From positions 124,001 to 188,000 of the forward strand of contig NZ_AUTC01000035.1 in NCBI RefSeq assembly GCF_001461695.1: a DNA stretch of 64,000 nt, read 5' to 3'. The notes beneath the pieces are model-generated. The model was not told the origin of the DNA, searched no databases, and saw nothing but the letters and a program-made list of their open reading frames with translations. The position numbers and the translations under genes are program-made. Each line of letters begins with the position of its first letter. The stretch's first letter is position 1. Positions 60,551 to 64,000 of this stretch are shown in pieces. Origin of the DNA: Sinorhizobium fredii USDA 205 (lineage in GTDB: Bacteria; Pseudomonadota; Alphaproteobacteria; Rhizobiales; Rhizobiaceae).

Positions 60551-61600
60551 CTATCGTTGCATAGGCGGCTGAAACTCCGGCTGGCTGAGGCTCTGCAGTG
60601 TCTCGGTTGGCCGCCCTTCGATATGGCCGATCACGGCCCTGGCGAGTTCACGGCCGGCCACGCGGATATCCTCGTACATGGTCATGACCTCCGGACGCAG
60701 CCAGCGCAGGAAGTCGCTCGGAACCTTGGAGACCATGTCGGCGTCCTCGCCGAGCTTCTTTCGTGCCGCCTCGATGCCTGCAATCAGTGCAATCGCTCCC
60801 GAGCCGCTGCCGGAAACGATGCCGTCCGGGGCGTCGGACGAGCCCATGAGCTTTTCGAAGGCGTCACGAATGGCGACGAGGCTATAGTCGATGTTGACCT
60901 GATGGAAGCTGACCGACTCCGCGCCGAAATCCTTGAGGCCACGTTCGAAGCCGGTGCGCATATGCGAGTGAAAGGTGAGATGCGGCGGCGGCTCCAGCAG
61001 CACCAGCCGGCGCCTGCCGCGCTCGACGAGCTTGCGCACGGCCTCATAGCCGAAGCGTTCGTTATCGAAATCGTGATAGGGGTGCACGATCCCCATCTCG
61101 GTCCGTCCATGCGTCGCGAAGGGCAGTTGACGCTCGGTGAGCAGCGTCACGCGCGGGTCGTGCGGCTCCATTCGAGAGATGATCACGCCGTCGGCGGCGC
61201 CGGTGTCGAGAATGTAGCGGATCGGACCGAGCGGATCCTTGGAGGAACTGTAGGGCGTCACAACTAGGTGGTAGGGGGTGCCGGCGAGGATTTCGGTGAT
61301 GCCGATGACCATCGGGCTGGTGATGCCCATGATCTCTTCCTCAAGCGTCAAGACGAGGCTGATGACATTGGTCTTGCCGGTCCTGAGGCGCACCCCCGCA
61401 CGGTTCGGCTGATAGCCGATCTGCTTGGCGACCAGCCGCACGCGCTCCTTGGTCTCGGCGCCGATATCGGGGGCGTCCTTCAGGGCGCGGGAAACGGTGG
61501 TTATGCCGAGCCCGGTCATGAAGGCGATCGTCTTCAATGTCGGCCTGGCGCCCTCGGTTGGCGGCGTCACCGCCGGCCTGTTCCTTGTCCTGCCTTCCAT
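60551..61600 (-). CDS. LacI family transcriptional regulator
   Basis: 349 aa. LacI helix-turn-helix TLKTIAFMTGLGITTVSRAL followed by the hinge and a periplasmic-binding-like sugar domain (IGYQPNRAGVRLRTGKTNVI). It is divergent from a sugar ABC transporter operon; GTAACGTTAC-type sites in the gap suit LacI-family binding. Likely a repressor relieved by the sugar or its metabolite. ATG 61600 precedes the domain without the odd Arg/Trp-rich extension. Confidence 0.92.
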   Translation of the reverse strand: MEGRTRNRPAVTPPTEGARPTLKTIAFMTGLGITTVSRALKDAPDIGAETKERVRLVAKQIGYQPNRAGVRLRTGKTNVISLVLTLEEEIMGITSPMVIGITEILAGTPYHLVVTPYSSSKDPLGPIRYILDTGAADGVIISRMEPHDPRVTLLTERQLPFATHGRTEMGIVHPYHDFDNERFGYEAVRKLVERGRRRLVLLEPPPHLTFHSHMRTGFERGLKDFGAESVSFHQVNIDYSLVAIRDAFEKLMGSSDAPDGIVSGSGSGAIALIAGIEAARKKLGEDADMVSKVPSDFLRWLRPEVMTMYEDIRVAGRELARAVIGHIEGRPTETLQSLSQPEFQPPMQR

Positions 61601-61766
61601 GCTTGTCCCATTAAGCCCGCTTGTTCGGGACCTCCAAAGCGACCGTTTCCACCGCAGCTGCGGTGTCGGCACCTTCGCGATAGTCGGTCTCCTATCCCAA
61701 TTGCCGCGTTATATACGATTTGCCCGAACGCACCATATCGGGTGGAGCGATATCGCGACCTGAAAT

Positions 61767-61780
61767 CTGTAACGATACAG
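61767..61780. promoter_or_regulatory. LacI-type operator candidate near the regulator
   Basis: CTGTAACGATACAG, an imperfect 14-bp palindrome around CG, 167 bp upstream of the lacI-type gene start. It resembles the site at 62091. Confidence 0.6.
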
Positions 61781-62090
61781 TAACAATGTCGAGCCTTTTT
61801 GTTGCTGCAGTGCGAAGTAACTAAACAGGGAGTTGAATCCGGCCTGCGCGACGCTCGATGCTGCGACTGCGAAATGTCGGCTGCCAGCAAGGCTCAATTT
61901 CATATTAGTTTATGTATTTAAAACAATATATTATATGTAGTTCTTCGGAGATTTGCGTTGTTCGGATAAGGCTGCAAAGCAGCCGTTCTGGCCGCTGGTA
62001 GATACAATCAGGGGATGCAGCGATATAATTAATTTGAATTATCCGTTGTGGGTGTTGCGTCGACAAATGGATTGAACTAAGTTTTTTACG

Positions 62091-62100
62091 GTAACGTTAC
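62091..62100. promoter_or_regulatory. LacI-type operator candidate before the binding-protein gene
   Basis: GTAACGTTAC, a perfect 10-bp palindrome with a central CG, 17 bp before the start codon. At this position repressor binding would block transcription or early elongation. Confidence 0.7.
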
Positions 62101-62117
62101 AGTGAGGGAGGAGACTC

Positions 62118-63353
62118 ATGAAATTACGTTCTCTGGCCAGCGCTCTGGCCGCAACTGTCGCCCTACCGTTGGGTGTCGCTCAGGCAACCGATCTGGAGGT
62201 CACCCATTGGTGGACGTCCGGCGGCGAGGCCGCAGCGGTCGCCGAACTGGCGAAGGCGTTCGACGCGACCGGCAACAAATGGGTCGACGGTGCGATCGCC
62301 GGCTCCGGCGGAACGGCGCGACCGATCATGATCAGCCGCATCACCGGCGGCGACCCGATGGGCGCCACTCAGTTCAACCATGGTCGCCAGGCGCAGGAAC
62401 TGGTTGAGGCCGGGCTGATGCGCGATCTCACCGATGTCGCCACGCGCGAGAACTGGAAGGAGATCGTCAAGCCGGCCAGCCTACTCGACTCCTGCACCAT
62501 CGAGGGCAAGATCTATTGCGCGCCCGTCAACATCCATTCCTGGCAGTGGCTGTGGCTTTCGAATGCTGCCTTCAAGCAGGCTGGCGTCCCGGTTCCGAAG
62601 AACTGGGACGAATTCGTCGCTGCTGCACCGGCGCTTGAAAAGGCCGGGATCGTGCCGCTCGCCCTCGGCGGCCAGCCGTGGCAGTCGTCCGGCGCCTTCG
62701 ACGTCCTGATTGTCGCGGTCGCCGGCAAGGATGTGTTCGAGAAGGTTTTTGCCCAGAAGGACGAAGAAGTTGCCGCCGGACCTGAGATCGCCAAGGTCTT
62801 CAAGGCAGCCGACGATGCGCGCCGCATGGCGAAGGGCAGTAACGTCCAAGACTGGAACCAGGCGACGAATCTGGTCATTACCGGCAAGGCCGGCGGGCAG
62901 ATCATGGGTGACTGGGCCCAAGGAGAGTTCCAGGTGGCGGGCCAGAAAGCCGGCGTGGACTACACCTGCCTTCCCGGTCTCGGCCTCAACGAGGTACTCG
63001 CGACAGGCGGCGATGCTTTCTACTTCCCGCTGCTCGAGGACGAGGAAAAGTCCAAGGCACAGGAAGCGCTGGCATCGACTTTGCTGAAGCCCGAGACGCA
63101 GGTTGCCTTCAACCTGAAGAAGGGCTCGCTGCCGGTGCGTGGCGACGTGGATCTCGCAACCGCCAATGATTGCATGAGGAAGGGTCTGGACATCCTCGCC
63201 AAGGGCAGCGTGATCCAGTGGACAGACCAGCTTTTGTCACCTGATAGCCAGAAGCAGAAAGAAGACCTCTTCTCCGAGTTCTTCGCAAACCCGTCCATGA
63301 CGCCCGAAGACGCGCAGAAGCGCTTTGCGGACATCATCGCCGCGGCGGATTGA
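62118..63353 (+). CDS. Sugar ABC transporter substrate-binding protein, glucose/mannose (GtsA) type
   Basis: 411 aa with signal peptide MKLRSLASALAATVALPLG. VTHWWTSGGEAAAVAELAKA, GSGGTARPIMISRI and IEGKIYCAPVNIHSWQWLWL match the carbohydrate-binding family 1 group near GtsA of Pseudomonas. GAGGGAGGAG precedes the ATG. First gene of the operon; a stem-loop and a permease follow. Sugar specificity is inferred. Confidence 0.85.
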   Translation: MKLRSLASALAATVALPLGVAQATDLEVTHWWTSGGEAAAVAELAKAFDATGNKWVDGAIAGSGGTARPIMISRITGGDPMGATQFNHGRQAQELVEAGLMRDLTDVATRENWKEIVKPASLLDSCTIEGKIYCAPVNIHSWQWLWLSNAAFKQAGVPVPKNWDEFVAAAPALEKAGIVPLALGGQPWQSSGAFDVLIVAVAGKDVFEKVFAQKDEEVAAGPEIAKVFKAADDARRMAKGSNVQDWNQATNLVITGKAGGQIMGDWAQGEFQVAGQKAGVDYTCLPGLGLNEVLATGGDAFYFPLLEDEEKSKAQEALASTLLKPETQVAFNLKKGSLPVRGDVDLATANDCMRKGLDILAKGSVIQWTDQLLSPDSQKQKEDLFSEFFANPSMTPEDAQKRFADIIAAAD

Positions 63354-63365
63354 TCTCGGCCTGTT

Positions 63366-63392
63366 GACGGCCTCGCTTCCGGCGGGGCCGTC
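63366..63392 (+). repeat. Stem-loop between binding protein and permease genes
   Basis: GACGGCC-N13-GGCCGTC, 13 bp after the binding-protein stop. Such hairpins often protect the upstream mRNA, giving more binding protein than permease. No T-run follows. Confidence 0.55.
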
Positions 63393-63557
63393 GCCCGGGC
63401 CCTCGCCCCAAAACCCGCGCCGGAGGTCGCATGAGGCGTCGTCGGCAGCGGTAGACGAGGGCAGGGGCTACGATCGTGGTCGGCGTTGGCGCTCGCGGCT
63501 TGTTCGTCGAATGCGCCGCTCACCGCCATAAATTGTCGCAGTTCCGGAGGAGGAAAC

Positions 63558-64000
63558 ATGACGGCTCTAACACGTGGCTCGGCCAGACCGAACCAGTGGC
63601 TGCGCAACCTGAATGCGAAGATCGCCTCTATCCCGATGATCCTGACGGCCTTGGTCATCTTCCTCGGCGGCACAATCTGGACCGTCGTTTACTCCTTCAC
63701 GAATTCAAAGCTGCTGCCACGCCTCTCCTTCGTCGGCCTCGACCAGTACGAGCGGCTGTGGGCGGCGCCGCGCTGGATCGTTTCTATCCAGAACCTCGCG
63801 GTCTACGGGTTCTTCTCGCTGATCTTCAGCCTGGTGATCGGCTTCGTGCTCGCCGCGCTGATGGACCAGAAGATCCGCTTCGAAAACACGTTCCGGACGA
63901 TCATGCTCTATCCCTTCGCCCTGTCCTTCATCGTGACCGGGCTGGTCTGGCAGTGGCTTCTCAATCCGCAGTTCGGCGTCCAGTCGATCATGCGCTCACT
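63558..64000 (+). CDS. Sugar ABC transporter permease, N-terminal part (window edge)
   Basis: 147 codons visible from ATG 63558 (GGAGGAGGAAAC upstream). MetI-type permease: a cytoplasmic start, helices (SIPMILTALVIFLGGTIWTV, VYGFFSLIFSLVIGFVLAAL, LYPFALSFIVTGLVWQWLL). It should pair with a second permease and an ATPase beyond the window. Confidence 0.9.
   Translation, partial: MTALTRGSARPNQWLRNLNAKIASIPMILTALVIFLGGTIWTVVYSFTNSKLLPRLSFVGLDQYERLWAAPRWIVSIQNLAVYGFFSLIFSLVIGFVLAALMDQKIRFENTFRTIMLYPFALSFIVTGLVWQWLLNPQFGVQSIMRS

Larger units (their letters stand above)
61601..62117. promoter_or_regulatory. Divergent LacI–ABC transporter control region
   Basis: 517 bp without a gene. It holds two LacI-like palindromes (61767–61780, 62091–62100) and an AT-rich tract at about 61895–61945, unusual for this GC-rich window, that could favour promoter opening. 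Confidence 0.65.

Noticed and set aside
1..64000. tRNA, rRNA, prophage or plasmid-transfer genes
   Set aside because: None was recognised; the region reads as ordinary chromosomal backbone with dispersed repeats.

Overview
This window looks like chromosomal DNA from a Rhizobiaceae bacterium of the Sinorhizobium/Ensifer type. The evidence is high-GC codon use, BA14K and entericidin small envelope proteins, the aerobic cobalamin genes, the complete acpXL–lpxXL cluster for the very-long-chain lipid A acyl chain, an FnrN-type oxygen regulator with cco genes, and dispersed Rhizobium-style palindromic repeats. The species cannot be fixed from this window alone.

Layout. (1) 1–9050: a one-carbon/corrinoid region. 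It holds a MetF-like protein (cut by the window edge), a MetV-like Cys-rich partner, a 'virulence factor' domain protein, a DUF1638 protein, a corrinoid protein, a frameshifted non-pyrrolysine MttB-family methyltransferase and a 4Fe-4S protein, with small lipoproteins, a BA14K protein and a formyltransferase between them. (2) 8290–17150: a phosphodiester-glycosidase-like protein, a VWA protein, betaine–homocysteine methyltransferase (bmt) behind a candidate ArsR-type operator, a LysR/tautomerase pair, and a quaternary-amine ABC transporter whose permease is reduced to a C-terminal remnant. (3) 17400–36482: cobalamin biosynthesis (cobQ; riboswitch–cobP–cobW–cobN–cobO; cobE, cobA–cobB–cobC–cobD), interrupted by a CHASE2 cyclase/FecR pair, an ICMT-like protein and a TauE/SafE transporter. 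(4) 36517–43240: fnrN, then acpXL–fabZXL–fabF2XL–fabF1XL (frameshifted)–adhXL–lpxXL. (5) 43568–54283: a PAS protein, a hemerythrin, and the cbb3 oxidase ccoNOQP and assembly ccoGHIS operons, each behind an FNR box. (6) 54460–64000: gnd, a DUF1194 protein, a YdeI-type protein, a cyclase with TPR-like tail, and a LacI regulator divergent from a glucose/mannose-type ABC transporter that runs off the window end.

How the genes fit together. The B12 genes supply a cofactor used by the corrinoid methyltransferase region in the same window. Methyl groups taken from a quaternary amine would pass to a corrinoid protein and then to tetrahydrofolate, where the MetF/MetV-like pair could oxidise them; bmt offers a second route from glycine betaine. 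FnrN and perfect or near-perfect TTGAT-N4-ATCAA boxes link the cco genes to low oxygen.

The most notable features are two in-frame palindromic repeat elements inside cobN (each about 69 codons) with relatives upstream of cobN and between fabF1XL and adhXL, the lost permease of the quaternary-amine transporter, and two single-base frameshifts (mttB-like and fabF1XL) that could be real or assembly errors.
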